Assembly: GCF_900100785.1 (NCBI RefSeq)
Contig: NZ_FNCP01000006.1
Location: 124,001 to 188,000 of the forward strand
From: Desulfosporosinus hippei DSM 8344
GTDB lineage: Bacteria > Bacillota > Desulfitobacteriia > Desulfitobacteriales > Desulfitobacteriaceae
Length of the DNA: 64,000 nt
Direction of reading: 5' to 3'
The position numbers were made by a program, and so were the translations under genes. Below, one piece after another: positions 1 to 10,150 of the stretch (its first letter is position 1; every line of letters begins with the position of its first letter). The notes under the pieces were generated by a model. The model worked only from the letters and a program-made list of their open reading frames with translations. It made no database searches and was not told the DNA's origin.

Positions 1-2
1 AT

Positions 3-1223
3 GACTTTTATCGAGACAATCACCGTTTAATGTTTTCAGCAATTCGCGATCTCTCGGAAAAGGGGGATCCGGTTGACCTGGTCAGTGTTGCTGAGGCTTT
101 ACACCGCCAAGGGCGATTGGAACAAGTCGGTGGCATAACCACAATTTCTGAAATTGCCCGTTCCGTTCCTACTGCGGCAAATGTCGAATATTATGCGCGG
201 ATCGTTTCGGAAAAATCCCTTCTTCGTCAGCTTATTCGGGCAACTAGCAGTATTCTGGAACGGGGCTATGAGCCAGGGGAAGAAGCCCATTCCCTATTAG
301 AAGAAGCAGAAAAACTGATTCTGGATCTTTCCAGACAACGAGTTAAAGATGGGTTTAGTGCGATTCGGGATGTTTTGTTAGATACTTTTGAAAAAATTGA
401 GCATCTTTACGCTAATAAAGGAAATCTCACAGGTGTTCCTACTTTTTTCACCGAGTTAGACAGAATGACCTCCGGATGGCAGCCTTCAGATTTAGTGATT
501 ATTGCAGCGAGACCTTCAATGGGTAAAACGGCCATGGTACTAAATATGGCCCAAAATGCTTCAGTTCGAGCTAAGGTGCCTGTGGCAATTTTTAGTTTAG
601 AAATGTCTAAGGAACAGTTAGTTCAACGAATGCTCTGCGGAGAGGCTATGGTCGACCAACAACGTGTAAGGACGGGAGATCTATTAGATGCGGATTGGCC
701 TAAGTTGACCCGGGCAGTGGGGCCGCTCTCTGATGCGCCAATCTTTATTGATGATACCGTTGGTATTTCCTTGGCGGAGCTTCGTTCAAAGTCTCGGAGA
801 CTAAAGACGGAGCACAATTTAGGGATGATAATTATTGATTACCTTCAGCTCTTGTCGGTTGGAAAAAAATCTGAGAGCCGACAGCAGGAAGTTGCCCAGA
901 TCTCCAGATCGCTTAAGGGTCTGGCTCGTGAACTTAAAGTACCGGTCATTGCTTTGTCTCAGCTTAATCGAGGAGTTGAACAACGCCAAGATAAGCGACC
1001 AATTATGTCAGATTTGCTAGAGTCAGGGGCAATTGAAGCAGATGCGGATGTGATTTCATTTATTTATCGAGATGAGTATTATCATCCGGAGTCAGAGAAA
1101 AAGGGAATTGCGGAATTGATTATTGCAAAACACCGGAATGGCCCGGTAGGTACCGTTGAGTTAGGTTTTCTTAAAGAGTTCACTAAGTTTGTGAATCTTG
1201 ATCGACAACATCAAAGTGCTTAA
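3..1223 (+). CDS. dnaB: Replicative DNA helicase DnaB (5' end cut by window)
   Basis: Hexameric helicase that unwinds DNA at the replication fork. The reading frame is open from base 3 and reads DFYRDNHRLMF before the first internal ATG at 30, which matches the middle of the DnaB N-terminal domain, so roughly the first 45 residues lie outside the window and ATG 30 is not the real start. The RecA-like C-terminal domain is complete: Walker A RPSMGKTA near base 515, the Walker B stretch IIIDYLQLL near 830, and the arginine-finger region KHRNGPVG near 1130. B. subtilis calls this gene dnaC and has purA just downstream, as here. A terminator follows directly. Confidence 0.97.
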   Translation, partial: DFYRDNHRLMFSAIRDLSEKGDPVDLVSVAEALHRQGRLEQVGGITTISEIARSVPTAANVEYYARIVSEKSLLRQLIRATSSILERGYEPGEEAHSLLEEAEKLILDLSRQRVKDGFSAIRDVLLDTFEKIEHLYANKGNLTGVPTFFTELDRMTSGWQPSDLVIIAARPSMGKTAMVLNMAQNASVRAKVPVAIFSLEMSKEQLVQRMLCGEAMVDQQRVRTGDLLDADWPKLTRAVGPLSDAPIFIDDTVGISLAELRSKSRRLKTEHNLGMIIIDYLQLLSVGKKSESRQQEVAQISRSLKGLARELKVPVIALSQLNRGVEQRQDKRPIMSDLLESGAIEADADVISFIYRDEYYHPESEKKGIAELIIAKHRNGPVGTVELGFLKEFTKFVNLDRQHQSA

Positions 1224-1233
1224 GTCATATTTT

Positions 1234-1262
1234 CCCTTGCGAATTTTAGCAAGGGTTTTTTG
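1234..1262 (+). terminator. Intrinsic terminator after dnaB
   Basis: A CCCTTGC/GCAAGGG stem with an 8-base loop is followed by a run of T, eleven bases after the dnaB stop codon. Confidence 0.88.
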
Positions 1263-1287
1263 TGTGTTTTTATGATAAATTAGTGAA

Positions 1288-1369
1288 GTCGAAATGTCGA
1301 ATGTTTTATGTATTTTTTAGATTAATGTTCGACAATTGGATTGACAATGAGAGGCTGGATTGTTAAGAT
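1288..1369 (+). promoter_or_regulatory. Sigma-A promoter with three upstream GTCGAA boxes
   Basis: TTGACA at 1341-1346 and TAAGAT at 1364-1369 are 17 bases apart and point at the FAD dehydrogenase gene. Just upstream lie GTCGAA at 1288 and 1296 and an inverted copy, TTCGAC, at 1328, giving an inverted TGTCGAA/TTCGACA pair. The promoter is well supported; the boxes as an operator are a guess. Confidence 0.6.
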
Positions 1370-1434
1370 AAAATTGTTTGCGAATGTGGTTATTTATAAT
1401 TCTAAAAATTAACGGCTCTTAGGAGGGAAAACCA

Positions 1435-2847
1435 TTGAAACATAATGTTGATGTCTTAATTATCGGAGCCGGTCCGGCCGGAATTTTTACGGCCTTAGAG
1501 TTAACGAAGCATAATAAGGATCTGAAAATTCTAATTGTTGATAATGGGCGAAGTATTGAAAAGCGAAAGTGTCCTGCGCGTACTACAGGAGTTTGCGGAG
1601 GCTGTAATCCTTGTGCTATTACCAGAGGGTGGTCGGGCGCAGGAGCTTTCAGTGATGGAAAGTTGTCTCTAAGTCCTGCAGTAGGCGGTCGTTTAGTTGA
1701 ATATATGAGAGAAGATCAAGCTCAAGATTTAATTGATTATGCCGATTCTATCTACAGACATTTCGGAGCTCAAGAAACAGTGTACGGCTTAGATAACCGT
1801 CGGGTTGAAGAGATTGAGTATGAAGCATCTCGTCACAATATTACCCTGATTCATTGCCCTGTTCGACATTTAGGAACAGAACTGGCTTACGATGTCCTCA
1901 AGGGTATGTATGAGCATCTTATGCAAAAGACCAATACAATTTTTTGGGAACTCGCTGAGGTAAAGAATATCCTTGCCGACTCGGAAGGTGCTATCGGTGC
2001 TGAAATTCAACGTCGAAGTGAAGAAGAACTTGATGAAGTGTATGCCCGCTATGTGGTTGCAGCCCCTGGCCGGGGCGGAGCGAATTGGCTTGCCGATCAG
2101 ACAGTTCGCTTGGGTGTCGTAACAGAAAACAATGAGGTGGATATAGGTGTACGTGTCGAGGTTCCTAATTCTATAATTGATCATTTAACACGTGAACTAT
2201 ATGAACCTAAGCTAGTGTATTATTCAGATACCTATGATTTGAAGACACGGAGCTTTTGTGTCAATCCCGGCGGTGTAGTCTCAGAAGAGCACTATGACGG
2301 GAATATTGCGGTTGTAAACGGACATAGTTATGCCGATGCGACTAAAAAAACTAAGAATACGAATTTCGCCTTATTAGTGTCCACTCGTTTCACTGAACCC
2401 TTTAACCAACCAATAGAATATGGACGATATGTCGCCCGATTGGCTAATATGCTGACTGGTGGGGGTGTAATGGTTCAGCGCTTAGGAGATCTTTTACAAG
2501 GGAGACGTACCACAGAGGAACGCTTACGGAAGTCTACAACGGTTCCAACTCTTCGTTCAGCTGTTCCGGGAGACCTGAGTTATGTACTCCCTGAACGCTA
2601 CTTGACCTCTCTGATTGAGACGTTGAAAGCCTTTGATAAAATTGCCCCTGGTATGTATTCCAAAAACACACTATTATACGGGGTAGAGGTTAAATTTTAC
2701 TCATCTAAAGTTAAAGTTGCGCCAAATTTTGAAACAACCATACCTAGGTTATATGCCATAGGAGACGGAGCAGGAATAACCCGAGGGTTAATGCAGGCTT
2801 CGGCCACAGGAATTGTTGTTGCCAGAGATATTGTCGCTAAAGAATAG
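1435..2847 (+). CDS. FAD-dependent dehydrogenase (COG2509-like)
   Basis: An uncharacterised flavoprotein of 470 residues. Residues 6-20 form the FAD-binding Rossmann motif (IIGAGPAGIFTALEL) and a second nucleotide-contact segment near the C terminus reads LYAIGDGAGIT. Around residues 45-70 sits a Cys-rich segment (CPARTTGVCGGCNPC) followed by GWSGAGAFSDGKL, the signature of this family. The four cysteines could hold a cofactor or take part in thiol chemistry; that is inference. The start is TTG 1435 behind AGGAGGG. It has its own promoter and stands between dnaB and purB, with no neighbour that reveals its substrate. Confidence 0.8.
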   Translation: MKHNVDVLIIGAGPAGIFTALELTKHNKDLKILIVDNGRSIEKRKCPARTTGVCGGCNPCAITRGWSGAGAFSDGKLSLSPAVGGRLVEYMREDQAQDLIDYADSIYRHFGAQETVYGLDNRRVEEIEYEASRHNITLIHCPVRHLGTELAYDVLKGMYEHLMQKTNTIFWELAEVKNILADSEGAIGAEIQRRSEEELDEVYARYVVAAPGRGGANWLADQTVRLGVVTENNEVDIGVRVEVPNSIIDHLTRELYEPKLVYYSDTYDLKTRSFCVNPGGVVSEEHYDGNIAVVNGHSYADATKKTKNTNFALLVSTRFTEPFNQPIEYGRYVARLANMLTGGGVMVQRLGDLLQGRRTTEERLRKSTTVPTLRSAVPGDLSYVLPERYLTSLIETLKAFDKIAPGMYSKNTLLYGVEVKFYSSKVKVAPNFETTIPRLYAIGDGAGITRGLMQASATGIVVARDIVAKE

Positions 2848-2909
2848 TTAGTAATTAAGTATAACAATTTAGATCCATCTAAGGGGTTAAGAATGACTGG
2901 GGGCGAAGT

Positions 2910-4211
2910 TTGTTGCTCGATCGATATACGCATCAGGAAATGGGAAAACTGTGGCAGGACGGATATGAATATGAACGCTGGCTGCAAGTTGAATTAGCAG
3001 TCGCCGAGGTTATGGCTAAGCGGGGGGAAATCCCTCAAGGAGCTATGAAGGAAATTCGGGAAAAGGCCAAAGTTAATCCAAAAAGGGTTTTAGAAATAGA
3101 AGCTATCGTGCGCCATGACCTAATTGCTTTTTTGCAAGCAGTCGTAGAGGAAATAGGGGAGTCGGGGAAATATTTGCACCTTGGCTTGACCTCTTCCGAT
3201 GTTAAAGACACGGCATTAAGCCTTGTCTTAAGAGATTCCGGGCTGTTGCTTAAGAAAGACTTAAAAGAGTTACGAGATGCCTTGGCTAAGCGAGCGTTGG
3301 AGAGTAAGTATACCGTAATGGTCGGGCGGACACATGGCATTCATGCAGAGCCCCTTACCTTTGGCTTGAAGCTAGCCTTATGGATTGCCGAGATTGACCG
3401 CCAAAGCGAACGTCTTGACCAAGCTATAGAATCAGTTAGTGCGGGAAAAATTTCAGGCGCTGTCGGAACCTATGCTAACGTCTCTCCAGAAATAGAAGAG
3501 GCTGTATGTCAGGAACTGAAGTTAGGAAATGCTCTGGTAAGTAATCAAATCTTGCAAAGAGATAGACACGCCCATTTTGTTACTACCTTAGCCCTGGTTG
3601 GCGGCTCTATCGAAAAAATAGCCACAGAAATTCGAAACCTGCAACGTACGGATATCCTAGAAGTTGAAGAACCCTTTGCAGAAGGGCAAAAGGGCTCTTC
3701 TGCAATGCCCCATAAGCGCAATCCAATCATTTGCGAGCAAGTGTCCGGAATGTCGAGACTGTTAAGAGGAAATGCTCTAGCAGCAATGGAAAATATTGCC
3801 CTTTGGCATGAGAGGGATATGACTCATTCTTCCGTGGAGCGGATCATTCTCCCGGACAGTTGTATTTTGCTGGATCATATGCTTCGCCAGATGACCAAGG
3901 TTATTTCTGGACTCAAAATTCGTGATGATCAGATGAAGAAGAATCTCCAGAAGACCTATGGATTGACATCATCTCAACGCGTACTTTTGGCACTTGTTGA
4001 ACATGGATGTATGAGAGAAGAGGCCTACGCTTGGGTTCAACAAAATGCTTTTCATGCCTGGGATCAAGGGCTGGATTTTATAGATGTTGTATCTGAGGAT
4101 AGTCGGGTTCTAAACTATTTGACGAAAGTGGAGATTCAAGGCTTATTTGATTTAGGCTATCATCTGCGTCACGTGGAGGATATCTTTAAGCGACTAGGAT
4201 TAGAAGATTAG
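2910..4211 (+). CDS. purB: Adenylosuccinate lyase
   Basis: Cleaves SAICAR to AICAR and adenylosuccinate to AMP, releasing fumarate, in purine synthesis. It has 433 residues, normal for the family. Visible hallmarks are the N terminus LLDRYTHQEMGKLW, the HLGLTSSDV segment, RTHGIHAEP, and the fumarase/aspartase signature GSSAMPHKRNPI near residues 264-275, which carries the mobile catalytic loop serine. The start is TTG 2910; an ATG at 2893 is out of frame. purA follows 27 bases later, so two enzymes that act consecutively toward AMP are co-transcribed. Confidence 0.97.
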   Translation: MLLDRYTHQEMGKLWQDGYEYERWLQVELAVAEVMAKRGEIPQGAMKEIREKAKVNPKRVLEIEAIVRHDLIAFLQAVVEEIGESGKYLHLGLTSSDVKDTALSLVLRDSGLLLKKDLKELRDALAKRALESKYTVMVGRTHGIHAEPLTFGLKLALWIAEIDRQSERLDQAIESVSAGKISGAVGTYANVSPEIEEAVCQELKLGNALVSNQILQRDRHAHFVTTLALVGGSIEKIATEIRNLQRTDILEVEEPFAEGQKGSSAMPHKRNPIICEQVSGMSRLLRGNALAAMENIALWHERDMTHSSVERIILPDSCILLDHMLRQMTKVISGLKIRDDQMKKNLQKTYGLTSSQRVLLALVEHGCMREEAYAWVQQNAFHAWDQGLDFIDVVSEDSRVLNYLTKVEIQGLFDLGYHLRHVEDIFKRLGLED

Positions 4212-5522
<1,311 letters not shown>

Positions 5523-5556
5523 GAGTACTACTGCTCAATTTTATAATACTAATTAG

Positions 5557-5592
5557 AAAAGGGAAGCGTGTCTTTGATATGCTTCCCTTTTT
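5557..5592 (+). terminator. Intrinsic terminator after purA
   Basis: AAAAGGGAAGC pairs perfectly with GCTTCCCTTTT across a 13-base loop, and the descending arm ends in T residues. Confidence 0.9.
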
Positions 5593-5973
5593 GCTATCTT
5601 AGTGGGATGTTTTAGCAGCTCTGTCTAGACTGTTCCAGAGAAAGATTAAGATTTCAGCATACAATAAGGAATTTTGAGGATCAAGGTATGTTATTGAGAG
5701 GCAGTCAAGTTAAATGTTTGAAATTAAGGAAATAGTTACAGCGTGTCGAAATCAGGATTAAATTGGCGATATGTATATAATATTGGCACTTGATGTGATA
5801 TATTCATAAGAGAAATATGACACTATCGAAATCTCTACATTGGATAGAACACTGACTAGATGACTAGTTTTAGCTAAGTCATGTAAGTTCAGGTACAGTT
5901 GTTTATGTAGCCTTGGATAGGTTTTGTCATTGTTCTGCAGCTATAAGTATTTGACAGAAGGGGATATACAGAA
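5593..5973. other. AT-rich intergenic region before the chemotaxis receptor
   Basis: About 380 bases with no credible gene. It must hold the promoter of the downstream receptor gene, but I see no convincing sigma-A pair and no clear sigma-D box. Confidence 0.5.
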
Positions 5974-7743
5974 ATGACAAAAATTAAGTACCGAATTATT
6001 CTTATGTTAATAACATTAGCCCTTATTATGGGTTCCATTCTCGGTGGGTACAGCATTTATAATTTACTAGTTGCAGAAAAGGCTAATCTTGAACAGTATC
6101 GAACTACCCTGTACGATCAATTCGATCGGACGATTATGCTACAGGTACAGACTGCTCACAGCTTAGTACAGGATGTTTACAATAGCCAGCAAAGAGGAGA
6201 ATTGACTCCAGAAGAAGCAAAGAAGAAGGCGGCGGATTTAGTAAGAAATTTGCGCTTTGATGATGGCAATTACTTTTGGATTGATACCACAGAGGGAATA
6301 AACGTTGTTCTGCTGGGAAGAGATACTGAAGGTAAATCTCGCTATGAAGCCAAAGATAGCTCGGGAAGTTTTTTTATCCAAGAGATAATTGCTAAAGGAA
6401 CTCAGGATGGCGGGGGCTTTACAAATTATAGTTTTGCTAAGCCGAATGAAACAGAGCCTTTGCCGAAAAAGTGCTATTCCTTGCTATTTAAACCCTATAA
6501 TTGGGTAATCGGGACTGGGAATTGGGTAGATAATATTGATAAACTTGTTGAAGCCAAACAACTTGAATTAGAACAAAAAGCTAAACAAGACATTATTTTC
6601 ACGCTAGTATCCATGTTCGTTGCTATAGGAATATCACTTATGCTAGGGACTATGTTAAGTAAGAAGATCACAAATAATATTGTAGCAATAGCCAAAAATG
6701 CCGATGAAATTGCCAAAGGAAACCTCAAGGTTGAGAATCTTAGTATTGATTCTAAAGATGAGTTAGGTCAACTGGGCAAAGCTTTTAAAACAATGACGGA
6801 AAACTTAATTGAGCTGGTTGAACATATATCATCGTCTTCCAAGCAAGTTGCTGCCTCATCTCAGCAGTTGAGTCTGGGAGCGGAGCAATCTGCTCAAGCC
6901 TCGCACCAAGTGGCGGTAGCTATAACGGAGGTATCTTTAGGTGCTGAGAAACAGCTGACTGCCGTCAATGAGACATCGGCAAGCGTCGAAGAGATGTCAG
7001 CAGGAATCCAACATATGTTGGAGAATGCGAAAACAGTGGTAAAGTCATCGGAAAAGACTGCACACTCCGCGTCTGAAGGAAGTCAGGCGATCGATAAGAC
7101 GATTCAGCAAATGATGAACATTGAAAGAACGGTCACCGGATCAGCCGATATGGTTACGAACTTAGGAGAGCGTTCCAAGGAGATCGGACAAATTGTAGAT
7201 ACCATTTCCGGTATTGCAGCCCAGACCAATCTTCTCGCCTTGAATGCGGCCATTGAAGCAGCACGAGCCGGCGAACAGGGTCGTGGTTTTGCGGTGGTTG
7301 CAGACGAGGTAAGAAAGTTGGCAGAACAGTCTCAAGAAGCCTCAAAGCAAATTGCGACACTAATTGCGGGTATCCAGCAAGATACACAAAAGGCTGTGTT
7401 ATCGATTAGTGAAGGTACCCATCAAGTCAAATTGGGAACAGAGGTAGCAGAAACCGCAGGACAAGCCTTTAGCGAAATAACGGGTTTAATTAATGTAGTA
7501 ACCGCACAGATTGAAGAAATCTCTGAAGAGATTCAACAAATGGCTGTAGGCAGTGAAAGAATAGTCGCCTCCGTTTCGGAGATCTATGAGACGAGTAAAG
7601 AAATTACAGGACAGACCCAAACTGTATCGGCGGCCACAGAGGAACAATCAGCCTCGGTGGAGGAAATTGCCTCTTCCAGCCAGGTGTTGGCTAATATGGC
7701 GGAAGAGTTGCAGGAAACTTTAAAGAAGTTTAGCGTAGATTAA
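5974..7743 (+). CDS. Methyl-accepting chemotaxis protein with Cache sensor
   Basis: A transmembrane receptor that passes ligand signals to CheA/CheW. Of its 589 residues, the first membrane helix is at about 8-28, an extracellular single-Cache domain (WIDT, LLFKPYNWVIGTGNWVD) at about 35-195, a second helix at about 204-226, HAMP at about 227-280, and the cytoplasmic coiled coil to the end. The conserved hairpin tip reads IAAQTNLLALNAAIEAARAGE near residue 415. Flanking Gln/Glu-rich segments are likely methylation sites. The Cache type often binds small organic acids, but the ligand cannot be told here. It is a single gene with no che genes nearby. Confidence 0.95.
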   Translation: MTKIKYRIILMLITLALIMGSILGGYSIYNLLVAEKANLEQYRTTLYDQFDRTIMLQVQTAHSLVQDVYNSQQRGELTPEEAKKKAADLVRNLRFDDGNYFWIDTTEGINVVLLGRDTEGKSRYEAKDSSGSFFIQEIIAKGTQDGGGFTNYSFAKPNETEPLPKKCYSLLFKPYNWVIGTGNWVDNIDKLVEAKQLELEQKAKQDIIFTLVSMFVAIGISLMLGTMLSKKITNNIVAIAKNADEIAKGNLKVENLSIDSKDELGQLGKAFKTMTENLIELVEHISSSSKQVAASSQQLSLGAEQSAQASHQVAVAITEVSLGAEKQLTAVNETSASVEEMSAGIQHMLENAKTVVKSSEKTAHSASEGSQAIDKTIQQMMNIERTVTGSADMVTNLGERSKEIGQIVDTISGIAAQTNLLALNAAIEAARAGEQGRGFAVVADEVRKLAEQSQEASKQIATLIAGIQQDTQKAVLSISEGTHQVKLGTEVAETAGQAFSEITGLINVVTAQIEEISEEIQQMAVGSERIVASVSEIYETSKEITGQTQTVSAATEEQSASVEEIASSSQVLANMAEELQETLKKFSVD

Positions 7744-8033
7744 TAAGGTTTAGTGAAATGAGTTATAAGATGGCCTAGCCTTTTAGCGCCCCCATTCTAT
7801 ATCTATAGTGGGGGCGTCATGAAGACTAAGTCATCCTTTCTTTATACCCAACGTGTTTGCTGTTAATGATTACCTAAATGGGATAAATCCTCTTAAACGT
7901 CAGAGACTACTTAAAAAAGTAGTTCGAAAACCTGAAAAGGTATAATAAATTTGGTAGTTTCATTTTTAAAGTAAAATGGCATTTCTAAGCGCAAGAAATT
8001 TGCCAAATAACTATAAGAATTAAAGAATTAGTG
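7744..8033. other. Intergenic region with a GC-rich hairpin
   Basis: A CGCCCCCA/TGGGGGCG hairpin at 7787-7816 probably ends the receptor transcript, although it lacks a T-run. The remaining 200 bases up to the tRNA promoter are AT-rich and show no gene. Confidence 0.5.
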
Positions 8034-8062
8034 TTGACAAAAGTAGCTACTTAGTGTAATAT
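8034..8062 (+). promoter_or_regulatory. Strong sigma-A promoter for tRNA-Glu/tRNA-Phe
   Basis: TTGACA at 8034-8039 and TAATAT at 8057-8062 with a 17-base spacer. The predicted start lies about 35 bases before the first tRNA. Confidence 0.85.
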
Positions 8063-8104
8063 TCATATTTGTGAGCGCCTTTTAAATGCCTCACAAACTA
8101 TAAT

Positions 8105-8180
8105 GGCCCGTTGGTCAAGCGGTCTAAGACACCGCCCTTTCACGGCGGTTACACGGGTTCGAATCCCGTACGGGTCACCA
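8105..8180 (+). tRNA. tRNA-Glu (anticodon TTC)
   Basis: A complete 76-base cloverleaf: acceptor GGCCCGT pairs with ACGGGTC, the anticodon loop is CTTTCAC (anticodon TTC), the T arm is ACGGG-TTCGAAT-CCCGT, and the CCA end is encoded. It is co-transcribed with the tRNA-Phe eight bases downstream. Confidence 0.97.
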
Positions 8181-8188
8181 TTTTGTTT

Positions 8189-8264
<76 letters not shown>

Positions 8265-8323
8265 TCATATGGATGTAGTTATAAGGTCATAATTAGATAG
8301 CAAAACCTAAGGTTCTGTAAATT

Positions 8324-8351
8324 TCCTGAGAGGAAATATCAGGACTTTTTT
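8324..8351 (+). terminator. Terminator of the tRNA pair
   Basis: TCCTGA and TCAGGA form a stem around a 9-base loop, followed by C and seven T residues. Confidence 0.75.
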
Positions 8352-8444
8352 TGTGTATTTAATATTTGTGAAGGTTGTCTAAGAGTTATAGATTGCAAAT
8401 GCTATTGAATTAAGTTAACATTTTTAGAAATACTAGAAAATGAA

Positions 8445-9200
8445 TTGTCAGTTATTGTGGATGAATTAACAATAACAGGAACAAAGGACTTAAGGATTCA
8501 CAAAAGGATGGTGAGGACTATGCCCTTAGCGGAGAATAACTTGCTGTTTGGGTTTGCACCTAGACTGACGGCAGAACAACGTGAATATGTTGATGCAATA
8601 TTTGATTATCAATTAGTAATGGTTAATGCTAAGGCGGGAACTGGAAAAACAACTTTGGCGGTTGCATGTGCTAAGCTTTTTAAGCAGCCACTTACATATA
8701 TTTTTAATCCAGTCCAAGAATCCGCAATGGGTTTTAGACCTGGGACTCAGTCAGAGAAGGAAAGCATTTATCATCAACCCTTGATAGATGCTTTATTAGA
8801 AATAAATGAGAACCCAGCTCAATGTGTTTATAATGAAGAGGCGCTAGTGAACGAAGCTATACGTAGAAAGGTAAGTATGAAGCGCGTAATGGATAGCATT
8901 TGGTGTTATCCTAAGACTCCTTTATTTCTTAGAGGAACTAATCTTAAAGATATGACGATCATTATAGATGAATGCCAAAATTTCACCGTGCAAGAACTAA
9001 GAAAGATATTTACTCGAGTCCATGATTCATGCAAAGTTATATGTATTGGACATTCAGGCCAGATTGATATTCCAGCTGCTAAAAGCGGTTTTGTACCGTA
9101 CATGGAGCATTTCAGAAGCCAACCCTATTGTAAAATTTTAACATTATCCAAGAACTTTAGAGGGGAGCTCGCAAATTGGGCAGACTCCTTCCAAGGTTAA
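8445..9200 (+). CDS. PhoH-like ATPase
   Basis: A 251-residue P-loop NTPase of the PhoH type, related to superfamily I helicases, possibly acting on RNA. It shows LTAEQREYVDAI, Walker A AKAGTGKTTLA, Walker B TIIIDECQNF and a motif III-like GHSGQID, then LSKNFRGE near the end. The start is uncertain: TTG 8445, GTG 8457, ATG 8508 and ATG 8520 are all in frame and none has an ideal ribosome binding site; homology begins near residue 30, so a shorter protein is likely. It is smaller than PhoH of E. coli. Short PhoH proteins are common on phages, and the nearby integrase remnant suggests a mobile origin. Confidence 0.82.
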   Translation: MSVIVDELTITGTKDLRIHKRMVRTMPLAENNLLFGFAPRLTAEQREYVDAIFDYQLVMVNAKAGTGKTTLAVACAKLFKQPLTYIFNPVQESAMGFRPGTQSEKESIYHQPLIDALLEINENPAQCVYNEEALVNEAIRRKVSMKRVMDSIWCYPKTPLFLRGTNLKDMTIIIDECQNFTVQELRKIFTRVHDSCKVICIGHSGQIDIPAAKSGFVPYMEHFRSQPYCKILTLSKNFRGELANWADSFQG

Positions 9201-9318
9201 CTAAAGTTTTGGAGGTTCTTTTATTTTACTAAGGGTAGAATATTTATGAATATTGAGGTATTCTTACCTGAAGTGACTTTATATCTAAGTCCATAGTAAA
9301 ATAGAGGAGGTAGTTAGA

Positions 9319-9624
9319 TTGAGAGTATTAGTAAGAGAACCGATCAATCAGCCTTTACAGTTGAAGGAAATTGAAGGTACGTTTGAAGACTTCCAAGAAA
9401 TGGTTGGAGAGTCTATTGAAATCGTACCTATAACAGACAACATTGTGTGTATCTGTAATGAGAAAGGTGAAGGCCAAGAACTAGGAAGGAATTTCTACGA
9501 TGACCGGCTAGGTTGGGTCATGGGGACTTGCGTATTTACTGCAGCTAAAAACTCCGAGTTTGATTCTCTTTCAGATCAGCAAATCGGATACATATCGGAA
9601 TATATCGGTTTCCCGGTAGTCTAA
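9319..9624 (+). CDS. DUF3846 domain protein
   Basis: A 101-residue protein of unknown function. The pattern MRVLVREP, a central IEIVPITDNIVCICNEKGE strand, GRNF, and a C-terminal GTCVFTAA followed by the LSDQQIGYISEYI helix fits DUF3846, a family frequent on phages and conjugative elements. The start is TTG 9319, eight bases behind GAGGAGG. It lies between the PhoH-like gene and tRNA-Gly and may belong to the same former mobile element. Confidence 0.72.
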   Translation: MRVLVREPINQPLQLKEIEGTFEDFQEMVGESIEIVPITDNIVCICNEKGEGQELGRNFYDDRLGWVMGTCVFTAAKNSEFDSLSDQQIGYISEYIGFPVV

Positions 9625-9643
9625 TAACCTTTGGCATTAGAAG

Positions 9644-9672
9644 TTGACAGATTTGAGCTTTCCGCTTATAAT
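9644..9672 (+). promoter_or_regulatory. Consensus sigma-A promoter for tRNA-Gly
   Basis: TTGACA (9644-9649) and a perfect TATAAT (9667-9672) are separated by 17 bases. Transcription should start near 9679, about 50 bases before the tRNA. Confidence 0.88.
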
Positions 9673-9729
9673 TCTCTTTGTCAGGAAAAAGGTGTCCAAT
9701 GATAAAAAGGACAAACTCTCCAATATAAT

Positions 9730-9804
9730 GCGGACGTGGCTCAGCGGTAGAGCATTGGCTTCCCAAGCCGAGGATCGCGAGTTCGAATCTCGTCGTCCGC
9801 TCCA
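9730..9804 (+). tRNA. tRNA-Gly (anticodon CCC)
   Basis: A complete 75-base cloverleaf: acceptor GCGGACG/CGTCCGC, anticodon stem TTGGC/GCCGA with loop TTCCCAA giving anticodon CCC, T arm GCGAG-TTCGAAT-CTCGT, and encoded CCA. It reads GGG codons. The remnant of a tyrosine integrase 150 bases downstream suggests its 3' end served as an attachment site. Confidence 0.96.
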
Positions 9805-9817
9805 TAAGAAAACGTAG

Positions 9818-9843
9818 ACACCGCAAGGGATTGCGGTGTTTTG
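9818..9843 (+). terminator. Terminator of tRNA-Gly
   Basis: ACACCGCAA and TTGCGGTGT form a perfect 9-base stem with loop GGGA, followed by TTTTG. Confidence 0.88.
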
Positions 9844-9920
9844 ATTATTACTGCAACAGTATATCAAAATCCTTTTGACTGCAATTTTACTGCAACGGGG
9901 AAAAAAATATGATGCAAAAT

Positions 9921-9949
9921 AAAAAAGATCGGGTTGACCGATCTTTTGT
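9921..9949 (-). terminator. Terminator of the decayed integrase gene
   Basis: On the minus strand AAAAGATCGG/CCGATCTTTT forms a stem followed by a long T-rich tract. It lies five bases after the stop of the integrase remnant, so it is the original terminator of that gene. Confidence 0.75.
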
Positions 9950-9953
9950 GGTT

Positions 9954-10150
9954 TTATCGAGCTGATTTTATGAGATCTCCTAAACGCGCGATGGCTCTTT
10001 CTTTGCCAAGGGTAGAGCTGTGGCCGTAAATATCTAATGTAGTACTGGTTTTAGGTATTGATCCGGAACTTAAATACAAATATGTTTGCCCTAATAGCTA
10101 CAGGTCATCTAAAGATTTCATGCTTCTGAAATTTTTAGATACATTATTTT
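9954..10150 (-). pseudogene. Tyrosine recombinase (integrase) C-terminal remnant
   Basis: On the minus strand the segment up to the stop at 9954-9956 encodes SSGSIPKT, then STTLDIYGHSS and GKERAIARLGDLIKSAR. TTLDIYGH is the classic C-terminal block of phage-type integrases and contains the catalytic tyrosine. The segment normally found between SIPKT and STTLD (VSxxLGHS, with the second catalytic His) is missing, and an in-frame stop lies about 20 codons further upstream. The rest of the gene is gone or unrecognisable. This is a dead integrase facing tRNA-Gly, the usual arrangement for an element that integrated into that tRNA. Confidence 0.7.
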
